Shown: piece by piece, positions 1 through 7,052 of the stretch
How the letters are laid out: every line of letters begins with the position of its first letter
Numbering within the stretch: the first letter of the stretch is position 1
Assembly: GCA_947461185.1 (NCBI GenBank)
Contig: CANHJY010000041.1
Location: 1 to 11,269 of the forward strand
Source of the DNA: Flavobacteriales bacterium
GTDB lineage: Bacteria > Bacteroidota > Bacteroidia > Flavobacteriales_D > Crocinitomicaceae
DNA length: 11,269 nt
Reading direction: 5' to 3'
Notes under the pieces: model-generated
Seen by the model: the letters and a program-made list of their open reading frames with translations, nothing else
Database searches by the model: none
What the model was told of the DNA's origin: nothing
Made by a program: the position numbers and the translations under genes

Positions 1-1099
1 CAACCAACAGCATTTGTATGTTGAATTTATAAATCCGTCAGTAGGTTGGTCAGGATGGTTCAATACTAGCGCAACGCAAAACGGCATGTGGAAATGGAAT
101 GATCTGTCTTCACCGCTTAATCCAGCGTTTTCTTCAGCAGCATTGACTGTTTGTGCCAATCAACAAGTAAATTACACCGATCAAACAACTGGTGCGATAC
201 CAACATCATGGTTTTGGCAATTCCCTGGTGGAACGCCAGCAACATCAACAATTCAGAATCCAACGGTTACATATGCTGCAGCTGGTGTTTATGGTGTTAC
301 CTTAACTGTAAGCGATGGTGTTTCCCAAACAACAGTAACGGATACCAATTATATTTCGGTTGTTGCGCCTGCTCCTGCACCTTCGGTTATTACAGGTCCA
401 AATTCTGTTTGTGCAAATACCACCAATACATTCAGTGTTGTTAATGATCCTAATGTGGTTTACAATTGGTCTTTCCCTGCAACATGGACAGGGTCAAGTA
501 CAACAAACTCTATTATATTAACTGCAGATGCTACTGGAGGAACTGTAGCTGTCACTGCCGAGAATGTATGCGGTAATAGTGCTGCGAGTTCTATAGTTGT
601 TATGACCATGCCTGGAAGTCCTATTGCGGCTTTTTCATTTACAAATAATTCAGGAATGGTTGGATTTACAAGTACTTCAACTGATGCCGCTAATTGGTCT
701 TGGGATTTTGGTGATGGTGGTTCATCGAATATTGAAAACCCAAGTCATACCTATAATTCTAATGGTACTTTCAATGTTACATTAATTGTGTCCAACGGAT
801 GCGGAAGCGATACCTTGCAACAAACTGTTAATGTTAATGGTGTTGGATTATCAGATTTGAGTAACGAACAAATCCATATTTATCCAGTTCCGGCGAGTGA
901 ATTTATAATGGTTGAAATATCTGACATTTATCTTGGACAAAACATTGTAATCAGAGATAATTCTGGAAGACTTGTAAGTGAATTGCAAGGTGCTGAAAAC
1001 AAAATGAAAATTAATCTTGATTCCTATTCCAATGGAGTATACAGCATCGAACTTGATACTTTTAATGTCGGTCGATTTGTTGTAATTGGTAAAAATTAG
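1..1099 (+). CDS. T9SS cargo protein with PKD domains and type A C-terminal sorting domain (5' partial)
   Basis: The frame is open to the window edge (codons from base 2), so the N-terminus and signal peptide lie outside. A TTG at 14 is an internal Leu codon, not a start. The first 35 or so residues (GWSGWFN...GMWKWN) resemble the end of a beta-propeller of the BNR/YCF48 type; this is a weak inference. Three PKD or PKD-like modules follow: one around 155-360 (WFWQFPGG, NPTVTYAAAGVY), one around 385-605 (NSVCANTTNTFSV), and a classical one around 620-835 with WSWDFGDGG at 698-720. The last 75 or so residues (from about 866) form a T9SS type A sorting domain: IHIYPVPASEFIMVEI, then RDNSGRLVSEL, then SNGVYSIEL and a terminal FVVIGKN. 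The protein is therefore expected to be exported across the outer membrane by T9SS and anchored or released at the surface. Its catalytic or binding function cannot be judged from this fragment. Confidence 0.9.
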   Translation, partial: NQQHLYVEFINPSVGWSGWFNTSATQNGMWKWNDLSSPLNPAFSSAALTVCANQQVNYTDQTTGAIPTSWFWQFPGGTPATSTIQNPTVTYAAAGVYGVTLTVSDGVSQTTVTDTNYISVVAPAPAPSVITGPNSVCANTTNTFSVVNDPNVVYNWSFPATWTGSSTTNSIILTADATGGTVAVTAENVCGNSAASSIVVMTMPGSPIAAFSFTNNSGMVGFTSTSTDAANWSWDFGDGGSSNIENPSHTYNSNGTFNVTLIVSNGCGSDTLQQTVNVNGVGLSDLSNEQIHIYPVPASEFIMVEISDIYLGQNIVIRDNSGRLVSELQGAENKMKINLDSYSNGVYSIELDTFNVGRFVVIGKN

Positions 1100-1117
1100 T
1101 TAGAAAATGTAATTTTG
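1086..1117 (+). promoter_or_regulatory. Bacteroidota-type promoter for the GldK/GldJ-like gene
   Basis: TTG at 1086-1088 and TAATTTTG at 1110-1117 match the Bacteroidota -33 (TTG) and -7 (TAnnTTTG) elements, separated by 21 nt. The -33 element lies inside the last codons of the preceding gene. Transcription would begin about 40 nt upstream of the ATG at 1163. The match is by eye only, but the same 21-nt spacing recurs before the gene at 4229. Confidence 0.5.
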
Positions 1118-1162
1118 CTTTAAATCTTTTGTTTAAAAAGGGTTGTCCTAAATTTTGGCACT

Positions 1163-2653
1163 ATGAATTTCGTAAAATTATCAATTAAATTATTTATTGT
1201 TCTAATTCTATCCAATCTAGCTTTTGGCCAAAAAGTGAGTAAAAAATTCAAGGCATTTTACAATGAATTTTCATTAGTTGAGCCGATGCGTGTTAGTTTC
1301 AATCCATACCGTATTCAAAATTATACAGCCAATGATACCGCCATTTTAAAAGGCAATAACTGTAAAATCCAAAATGTTGAAATAAATACGCATTATTTAA
1401 TAGGTAAAAAAGAAATCACCAATATACAATATCGTCAATTTGTCGATTGGGTTAAAGATTCACTATTTAGGGAAGAATTATATGCTAACGGATACAAAGA
1501 ATTTGGCTTCCCCACTGCTAATGCAGATGATTTTGGAAGAAGTTATTCTTTGAACTGGGAGACTAAAATTGACTGGAAAGATGAACAAGTGGTAAAAATT
1601 CTTGATAAATTTTTTGACTTGCAACCCGAACGTTATTACCAACGAAAGGAATATAATGCCGGTAGTTTAAAGTATAGTTACCTTAGCCAGTCTAATTCTA
1701 AAATTCAAATTGTAATTTATCCAGATACCCTTTGTTGGACCAAGATGTATACAAGTCAGTCTATTGATGACGGAGGCTTAAGTGGTTATTACTTTTGGCA
1801 TCCTTACTATGATAATTTTCCAGTTGTCGGTGTAACTTGGGATCAATGTCAGGCATTTTGTCACTTTTACTCCAAATTCCTTAACAACTATTTACATGAT
1901 ATAAACTCAGATTTTCGAAACAATGAAGTAAGATTGCCATACGAAAATGAATGGTTAGCCGTTGCAGATTCAGCTGAATTTAATGGGTATTCAACGCATT
2001 TTGTTTCAAGCAAGGATAAGGATGGATACAATATAATTTTTGGGAATATCATTGATCAAAATGGATTTTATATTCCAAAATCGAATGGGAATTATTTTGG
2101 TACAGCATCAGTGAATAAAGTAAGTTCAAACAAATCAGGGCTTTATCATTTGCATGGAAATGTTGCAGAATGGATGATGGATACTTTCGATGATGGAAAT
2201 TGTAATCAGGAATATGTCAAATTCTTGTATTTTGATGAAAATTCAAGGCAGCCTTCAAACACTTTTATTGCTTTCAATAAAAAGTTGGAGGTTGACTCAT
2301 CAACCATTCCAATGAGTATGCGCGATGACTATTTGTATATGTACGATTTGCTACCAGAAAATATCGAAGATTTACTCGAAATTGAAGACGATGCGCAATT
2401 AACTCTTGATTCACTTGCTAATGAAGCAACTCAAATGTGGACCAATATTGATGAGGATATCCAATTGAATAAAAATCTTTACAAAGCCCATATTGTAAAA
2501 GGTGGTTCCTGGAATGATCCGCTAGTTTATCTTTTACCGCAATCCAGTGTACTCAAATCAGCGCATACTGCAGATGCCACAACGGGATTTAGGGTGGTTA
2601 TTCCTTTAAGTCAAGAACAAGTGACTTATTTGCAATCACTTAGGCTGAAATAG
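1163..2653 (+). CDS. Secreted SUMF1/FGE-fold protein of the GldK/GldJ type, without lipobox
   Basis: The 496-residue protein starts with a signal peptide (hydrophobic residues 5-20, likely cleavage after AFG at about 22). No lipobox cysteine is visible, unlike the lipoproteins GldK and GldJ. FGE/SUMF1-fold landmarks appear in order: KKEITNIQYRQF (82-93), FPVVGVTWDQCQAFC (219-233), VRLPYENEWLAVA (256-268), GLYHLHGNVAEWMMD (326-340), VKGGSWND (445-452) and TGFRVV (474-479). The EITNIQYRQFVDWVKDS stretch and the GGSW...GFR ending are closest in style to GldK/GldJ. The segment between GGSW and GFR has no cysteine, so formylglycine-generating activity is unlikely; a structural or binding role, as in GldK, is more plausible. 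An acidic insertion of roughly 100 residues (about 341-440) splits the conserved core. Confidence is high for the fold and moderate for the GldK/GldJ affinity. It lies next to a GldM-like gene and may work with it. Confidence 0.8.
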   Translation: MNFVKLSIKLFIVLILSNLAFGQKVSKKFKAFYNEFSLVEPMRVSFNPYRIQNYTANDTAILKGNNCKIQNVEINTHYLIGKKEITNIQYRQFVDWVKDSLFREELYANGYKEFGFPTANADDFGRSYSLNWETKIDWKDEQVVKILDKFFDLQPERYYQRKEYNAGSLKYSYLSQSNSKIQIVIYPDTLCWTKMYTSQSIDDGGLSGYYFWHPYYDNFPVVGVTWDQCQAFCHFYSKFLNNYLHDINSDFRNNEVRLPYENEWLAVADSAEFNGYSTHFVSSKDKDGYNIIFGNIIDQNGFYIPKSNGNYFGTASVNKVSSNKSGLYHLHGNVAEWMMDTFDDGNCNQEYVKFLYFDENSRQPSNTFIAFNKKLEVDSSTIPMSMRDDYLYMYDLLPENIEDLLEIEDDAQLTLDSLANEATQMWTNIDEDIQLNKNLYKAHIVKGGSWNDPLVYLLPQSSVLKSAHTADATTGFRVVIPLSQEQVTYLQSLRLK

Positions 2654-2683
2654 CTGCTTTATATTGTAACTTTTTTATTGGAA

Positions 2684-2716
2684 TTGTTAATTTTTGAAAA
2701 TTAATTCACAACTTTG
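2684..2716 (+). promoter_or_regulatory. Possible promoter for the GldM-like gene
   Basis: TTG at 2684-2686 and CAACTTTG at 2709-2716 are separated by 22 nt. The second element fits TAnnTTTG except for its first base. If used, transcription would start just upstream of the ATG at 2735, and the in-frame TTG at 2714 would lie inside the promoter, which favours the ATG as the start. Weak evidence. Confidence 0.25.
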
Positions 2717-2734
2717 ATAATTAAATCTAATCAT

Positions 2735-3328
2735 ATGAGACTATTAAAACTGTTATTCTTATTGCCAATTTTTGCCAATGCGCAAGAAGTTGAGATTCCT
2801 GCATTCTTTCCTGATTACAACTATAATGTACTTTATAGAGGTTATGCAAATCGTGTTTATTTCGGATCTGTCAATGGAACAACCGATTACAATGTTGCAG
2901 TTGAAGGGGGTACTTTGCAAAAAATGGCGGAATATTCTATTTTAACTCCCACAGATAATGATCTTAATTTGATTTTTATCGACAATAAATCAGGTGATAC
3001 GCTTAAAATACTGAACTATATTTGTAAAGCATTACCTCCAGTATCAGGCTATTTTGGAAATGCAACCAATGGAGAAACCGCTGATAGAGATGCCACCGAA
3101 TTTACAGTTGGATATGGTCCTGATGTATTTTTAAAGTACGACTTTAAAGTGACTCAATGGACAATGGCATATAAAGGTAAAGAGTACAGAGGAGCGGGAA
3201 ATAAACTGAGTGGAGATGCTCAAGATGCTTTAAAAGCTGCAAAGGAAGGTGATAAGGTGATTTTTGAAATTAGATATAGTTCACCGGATGGTTTAACGAG
3301 AAGTATTTCTATGAGTTTGGGATTATAA
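2735..3328 (+). CDS. Small secreted protein resembling the C-terminal periplasmic domains of GldM
   Basis: I chose the ATG at 2735 (197 aa) rather than the in-frame TTG at 2714, because the ATG places a compact signal peptide at the N-terminus (MRLLKLLFLLPIFANA, likely cleavage before QE). The mature part begins with NVLYRGYANRVYFGSV (31-46) and EGGTLQ (57-62). It ends with LKYDFKVTQWTMAYKGKEYR (133-152), GDAQDALKAAKEGDKVIFEI (160-179) and SPDGLTRSISMSL (183-195). This order matches, from memory, the last domains of GldM, the inner-membrane T9SS motor protein whose periplasmic arm contacts the GldK/GldN ring. GldM's N-terminal membrane helices and its first periplasmic domains are absent, so the protein is not a motor component in the usual sense. 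It could act as a soluble adaptor or competitor at the outer-membrane ring; this is inference. It directly follows the GldK/GldJ-like gene, 81 nt apart. Confidence 0.7.
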   Translation: MRLLKLLFLLPIFANAQEVEIPAFFPDYNYNVLYRGYANRVYFGSVNGTTDYNVAVEGGTLQKMAEYSILTPTDNDLNLIFIDNKSGDTLKILNYICKALPPVSGYFGNATNGETADRDATEFTVGYGPDVFLKYDFKVTQWTMAYKGKEYRGAGNKLSGDAQDALKAAKEGDKVIFEIRYSSPDGLTRSISMSLGL

Positions 3329-3393
3329 ATTTTGTTATCGTTAAAACTTAAAGTAGTAAAAGTTCAAACAAGATATTTTCAACTTTAATTGTT

Positions 3394-4110
3394 CTGAAAT
3401 ATTTTTTCATTTTATTTAATTTATCACTCCTCTCGCTTTACGCTTGCGATAATGTGCATGTATCACCCGAACAAAAGTTAGCGAAGCATCCTGCAAAAAT
3501 AGAGGTGAAAATTACGAAAACCAATCTTTACAATATTTTCGAGTTTGATCCAAAGACCATGAAAATGGGGGTGTCGTTATCCAAGCCGGAGCAAGCAGAT
3601 TTTTATCTGAATAGTAATTTCTTTAGTGATCAACCCATAGGTCTTGTTGTTATCAAGGGCAAAAGAACAGCAACGAGAATAAAGGGAGGTGGCTATTTTT
3701 ATGTGCTTGATGGAAAGCCTCATATAGCGGTAAAATCTTGCCCAAAAATTACGGAATATGCCTCGCAAACGATGCTTTGGGGTATTGATGATGGGCAGCT
3801 GAATACAGCCCTTTTTGAAAAAAAACATGCGAGGAAGAAAGAATTCCGTACCATTTTCGGTAGAAAAAACGATGGAAGACTGCTGCTTGTTGCAACCAAC
3901 GCCTCTTCGATGGTAAGTATAAAGGAAATTACTACTTATGCACTTCAAATAGGAATGGTTGAAGGTATTCTGTTTGATGGTGGATCTTCGGTAGATTACA
4001 AAATGGTTAGCTCCACCGAAAAAGTGGTTTGTCAAGTTGTACCTTCCATCCTGAAAAAAGTGGCCCAAATTCATGAGCCGATGGTTTACATTTATGGAAA
4101 TTTGAAGTAA
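3394..4110 (+). CDS. NAGPA-family phosphodiester glycosidase lipoprotein with non-canonical start codon
   Basis: The earliest standard start, GTG at 3454, would give a leaderless protein. The same frame is open back to a stop at 3349-3351, and translating it gives a lipoprotein signal: from CTG at 3394, M-KYFFILFNLSLLSLYAC with lipobox LYAC (Cys18). There is no ATG, GTG or TTG between 3352 and 3453 in this frame, so CTG at 3394 or ATT at 3388 is the best start (238 or 240 aa). The mature protein shows NAGPA-family features: NSNFF (73-77), PIGLVVIKGK (81-90), GRLLLVATNASS (161-172) and ILFDGGSSVDY (192-202), the last being the family's DGG(S) signature. Related enzymes remove GlcNAc from phosphodiester-linked glycans; the substrate of bacterial members is mostly unknown. 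It is expected to be a lipid-anchored envelope protein. It lies 65 nt after the GldM-like gene with no terminator between, so cotranscription is possible. Confidence 0.8.
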   Translation: MKYFFILFNLSLLSLYACDNVHVSPEQKLAKHPAKIEVKITKTNLYNIFEFDPKTMKMGVSLSKPEQADFYLNSNFFSDQPIGLVVIKGKRTATRIKGGGYFYVLDGKPHIAVKSCPKITEYASQTMLWGIDDGQLNTALFEKKHARKKEFRTIFGRKNDGRLLLVATNASSMVSIKEITTYALQIGMVEGILFDGGSSVDYKMVSSTEKVVCQVVPSILKKVAQIHEPMVYIYGNLK

Positions 4111-4175
4111 ATTTCCAGACTCATTTTTAGCCAATAAATTAGTTTTCAACATCTTTGTAATATTTGTTTCCTTAA

Positions 4176-4207
4176 TTGGTTATGGCTTGGTTATTTTTTT
4201 ACATTTG
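4176..4207 (+). promoter_or_regulatory. Bacteroidota-type promoter for the YD-like repeat protein
   Basis: TTG at 4176-4178 and a full TAnnTTTG match (TACATTTG, 4200-4207) are 21 nt apart. The ATG follows at 4229, giving a short leader. This is the best promoter match in the window. It suggests that the gene is transcribed independently of the phosphodiester glycosidase upstream. Confidence 0.6.
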
Positions 4208-4228
4208 TTTAACAAAATTTAAAACCTT

Positions 4229-6886
4229 ATGAAATATTTCTCTCTACTCTTTATTACCTTTATTGTTGCGACTATAGGTAATACATTCTATTCGCAAAAT
4301 ATCAAGTATTATAAATCAATCGAGGGCTCAACTGATTATCCGGTAGATATCCTAGGAAAAGATGAAATTTCTCCTTCTGATACTTTGCGTTTTCGTAACT
4401 TTTATCGCTTAACATATAAAAACAACAAAATTGTTGCTGTTTACCAAAGCCCGATGTCGTATACCAGCGCAGAAAAAGATTATGTATTTGATACCCGTTA
4501 TGAAATGGATCAGAACGGTTACTACTCAAAAGCTTATTATTTCAATAAATACGGTAAAAGAACTTCGAAGTATAGCGTTTACTATGCCTCGTACAAATGT
4601 GATTCAAAAGGAAATATTTTGGAAATTACCAATTATGATATGACTGGAAAATTACACACGGAATGGGATGGTACCGCCTATATTAAGAACAAATTTAATG
4701 ACAAAAATCAGCGTATTGAGGAAGCTCGTTATACTCTTGACAATGAGTTTATTGAAGGAGATAATAGTCCAATTACTAAATATGAATACGATAATAACGG
4801 TTTCGTTTCTAAGATTTCATATTTCAATTCTAAGGGGGAATATTACAGCTCTTATTACGCACCTATAATGAAATATAAAAATGATGCTCGTGGTAATAAA
4901 ATTGAATTAGCCTTCTTAAACGATGATGGTACGCCATATTATGAGTCAGCTTATACCAAAAATGAATACAATGATAAAAATCAAATAATTCGCACATCTG
5001 AATATGATGTAGAAGGTGCTTTGTATGATGGCGGTTATGGAGCTTCAACTGAATATATTTATGACGCTAGTGGAAATCTTATTGAAACGAGAGTGTATGA
5101 TGCATATGGTCAGTTGTATACAGATGGCACTGCCATTACAAAATATACTTTTAACGCCAATGGTGATAACATAAAGACGGAGTATTTTAATTCGGATAAT
5201 ACCAAATCTAGCAACTATAATGGGATAGCAAAGTATGTAAATGAATATGACAATAGGCATAATTGTATAGAAGCCTCTACCTATGATGCATTAGGAGATT
5301 TAGTAGCTGATTACAACGGTGTTGCTACATACAAGTATAAATTCGATGCCAACAATTACTGTATTGAGACCGCACGCCATGGTATCGATGGTCTTTTGGT
5401 GGATACGGAGTACGAATCTGCCGTTGAGAAAATAATATACGATTCAAAAGGCAATATCTTGGAAGAATCTAACTACGATGCAATGGGAGACTTATCTGCA
5501 GATTATTACTCGCAAGCTGCTATTAGTAAGTATAAGTATGATGCTGATGGAAATCAGATAGAAGCCGCTACTTATGGAACGGACGGTGAATTGATAGGTG
5601 ATTATTCTGGAATTGCAATAGAAAGAAACACTTATGATGATCGAGGTAATATTATTGAGAAATCAAAATTTGGAACAGATGGTGAGTTATATGATCCTTA
5701 TGATGATGGCGCAATCGTTAAATATAAATTCGATGCGAACAACAATAATATTGAAATAATGAAATTTGGTGCTGATGGAGAATTGCTGAAAGGAATTGCT
5801 TGTATTAAACGTTACAAGTATGATGAGCGTGGTAATATTATTGAAGACGCAAGCTACGGAGATGATGAACGCCTATTGGCTGATTATGATCAGGTTGCCA
5901 TTTATCGTTATGTCTTCGATGAGAACAATCGTGTAATTGAAGAAGCGAAATATGGTGAGAATGATAGACTTTTAAGTGATGAATATTATGGAACAATAGC
6001 CACGACAAAATATAAATACGATGAAAATGGGAATCAAATAGAACGTTCTTATTTCGATGCAAATGAGGAATACGTAACAGATTACAATGGTGTTGCTATA
6101 TTGAGACAAAAGTATGATGATCAATCTCGAGTTATAGAAAAAGCTAATTACAACCAGTACCAAGAATTACTTAATGATGAATATTCCTATGAAAAGGCTC
6201 TTGTGCGTTATAAGTACGGTAATGATGAAGAAGATTTTTGGGCGCCAATTGAAGAGTCAACTTACGATTCACAAGGTGCATTATCGAATTTAAAAAAGTA
6301 TGATGGATATGATATCCTTGAAGAATCTTTTTATCAAAACAATGTTTTGAAAAATAATGAAGATGGTATCGCCATCATTAGAAATGAATACGAGGAAGTT
6401 TATGTGAATTATGGATATTATGATGAATATTCTGATTATAGTGAAGACTATTCATCAGAAGGATATTACAGTAACCTTGTAGTTCGCACCATGAATTATG
6501 ATCAATATGAAAATTTTGTATCAGGAATGAAATTCGAGTATGATGAATCAGGTTACCTTCAGTTTGAAGAGTCTATCAATGAGTCCGGAAAATCTATCAA
6601 TAATAGTGAAGGATATTCTCGTAAGGACATAGCAAACAATATTTACTTTAACGCTAAAGGAAAGGTAATTCCAATTCAAAAAATCCTTGCGAAGAAAGTG
6701 AAGTCCTACAAAGTTGTTAAGATGGATGATAGTGGTTACACAGTAATTGAAGAATATTACAACCTAAAAGGTAAAAAAGTTAATAACGACGAAGGCTACC
6801 ACATGTATGATGCCATCAATTACAAATACTACGATAAAAAAGGTAGAGAGGTTTATTATAACTACGATACTGGACTTTATGAATAA
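4229..6886 (+). CDS. Large secreted tyrosine-rich protein of YD-like repeats, function unknown
   Basis: The 885-residue protein has an N-terminal signal peptide (MKYFSLLFITFIVATIGNTF, likely cleavage before Q at about 24) and a roughly 95-residue unique head. About 18 imperfect repeats of some 32 residues then run from about 119 to 691. The core is K-Y-x-Y/F-D-x-x-G-N-x-I-E-x-x-x-Y-x-x-x-G-x-L-x-x-D-Y-x-G-x-A; examples are YKYDADGNQIEAATYGTDGE (434-453) and YKYDERGNIIEDASYGDDER (529-548). This resembles RHS-type YD repeats but lacks an RHS core or toxin end. The C-terminus (about 768-885) holds two larger, more divergent units (SINNSEGY and VNNDEGYHMY). No T9SS sorting domain, lipobox or membrane anchor is visible, so the mature protein is probably periplasmic or released by another route. 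Many Tyr, Asp, Glu and Asn residues suggest an extended beta-rich fold. I do not recognise a named family. It has its own promoter and terminator. Confidence 0.85.
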   Translation: MKYFSLLFITFIVATIGNTFYSQNIKYYKSIEGSTDYPVDILGKDEISPSDTLRFRNFYRLTYKNNKIVAVYQSPMSYTSAEKDYVFDTRYEMDQNGYYSKAYYFNKYGKRTSKYSVYYASYKCDSKGNILEITNYDMTGKLHTEWDGTAYIKNKFNDKNQRIEEARYTLDNEFIEGDNSPITKYEYDNNGFVSKISYFNSKGEYYSSYYAPIMKYKNDARGNKIELAFLNDDGTPYYESAYTKNEYNDKNQIIRTSEYDVEGALYDGGYGASTEYIYDASGNLIETRVYDAYGQLYTDGTAITKYTFNANGDNIKTEYFNSDNTKSSNYNGIAKYVNEYDNRHNCIEASTYDALGDLVADYNGVATYKYKFDANNYCIETARHGIDGLLVDTEYESAVEKIIYDSKGNILEESNYDAMGDLSADYYSQAAISKYKYDADGNQIEAATYGTDGELIGDYSGIAIERNTYDDRGNIIEKSKFGTDGELYDPYDDGAIVKYKFDANNNNIEIMKFGADGELLKGIACIKRYKYDERGNIIEDASYGDDERLLADYDQVAIYRYVFDENNRVIEEAKYGENDRLLSDEYYGTIATTKYKYDENGNQIERSYFDANEEYVTDYNGVAILRQKYDDQSRVIEKANYNQYQELLNDEYSYEKALVRYKYGNDEEDFWAPIEESTYDSQGALSNLKKYDGYDILEESFYQNNVLKNNEDGIAIIRNEYEEVYVNYGYYDEYSDYSEDYSSEGYYSNLVVRTMNYDQYENFVSGMKFEYDESGYLQFEESINESGKSINNSEGYSRKDIANNIYFNAKGKVIPIQKILAKKVKSYKVVKMDDSGYTVIEEYYNLKGKKVNNDEGYHMYDAINYKYYDKKGREVYYNYDTGLYE
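4583..6301 (+). repeat. Array of about 18 imperfect protein-level repeats (about 96 nt each)
   Basis: Unit boundaries by eye, in residues of the 4229 gene: 119, 151, 183, 214, 243, 274, 304, 337, 367, 399, 431, 464, 496, 526, 558, 592, 624 and 658. Units range from 29 to 34 residues. Conservation is at the protein level (aromatic-Asp-x-x-Gly-Asn-x-Ile-Glu), and the DNA has diverged strongly, so the array is old. It differs in this from the recent DNA-level duplication in the SprB-repeat gene. Confidence 0.75.
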
Positions 6887-6908
6887 GGGAATCCTTTAAA
6901 TACAAAAG

Positions 6909-6938
6909 AAAAGTCGCCTTTTTAGGGCGACTTTTTTA
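6909..6938 (+). terminator. Intrinsic terminator after the YD-like repeat gene
   Basis: A perfect 10-bp stem (AAAAGTCGCC at 6909-6918 with GGCGACTTTT at 6926-6935) encloses a 7-nt T-rich loop. A run of six Ts (6932-6937) forms the last part of the stem and the tail. Because the lower stem is A:T, the hairpin could also work from the opposite strand. It lies 22 nt after the stop codon and separates this gene from the giant gene downstream. Confidence 0.85.
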
Positions 6939-7052
6939 TTACAGATAGTCAAATGCAATTCATTTAAACTATTTATAAATCAACTTGTTATTCATTACGA
7001 TAATCCGTGTAATAATTGCTATTTTAGCATCACTTGTTTAAATGAACTACGA

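Noticed and set aside
151..444. 97-codon + strand frame overlapping the PKD protein
   Set aside because: It lies fully inside the PKD-domain gene in another frame and gives a low-complexity Cys/Asn-rich translation with no plausible start context.
1163..2653. True formylglycine-generating enzyme or sulfatase maturase
   Set aside because: The region between GGSW and GFR, where the catalytic cysteines of FGE lie, has none, and the motifs look more like GldK/GldJ.
3421..3452. Possible inverted repeat (TTATC...GATAA) as a regulatory hairpin
   Set aside because: The arms are only 5 nt, and the segment is better explained as the coding sequence for the hydrophobic core and lipobox of the signal peptide.
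3577..4152. Reverse-strand open frame of 191 codons
   Set aside because: It lies antisense to the well-supported NAGPA-family gene, its translation has no recognisable domain, and it has no promoter or signal peptide of its own.
4229..6886. RHS or polymorphic toxin
   Set aside because: There is no RHS core motif, no variable toxin end and no immunity gene downstream; a terminator follows directly.
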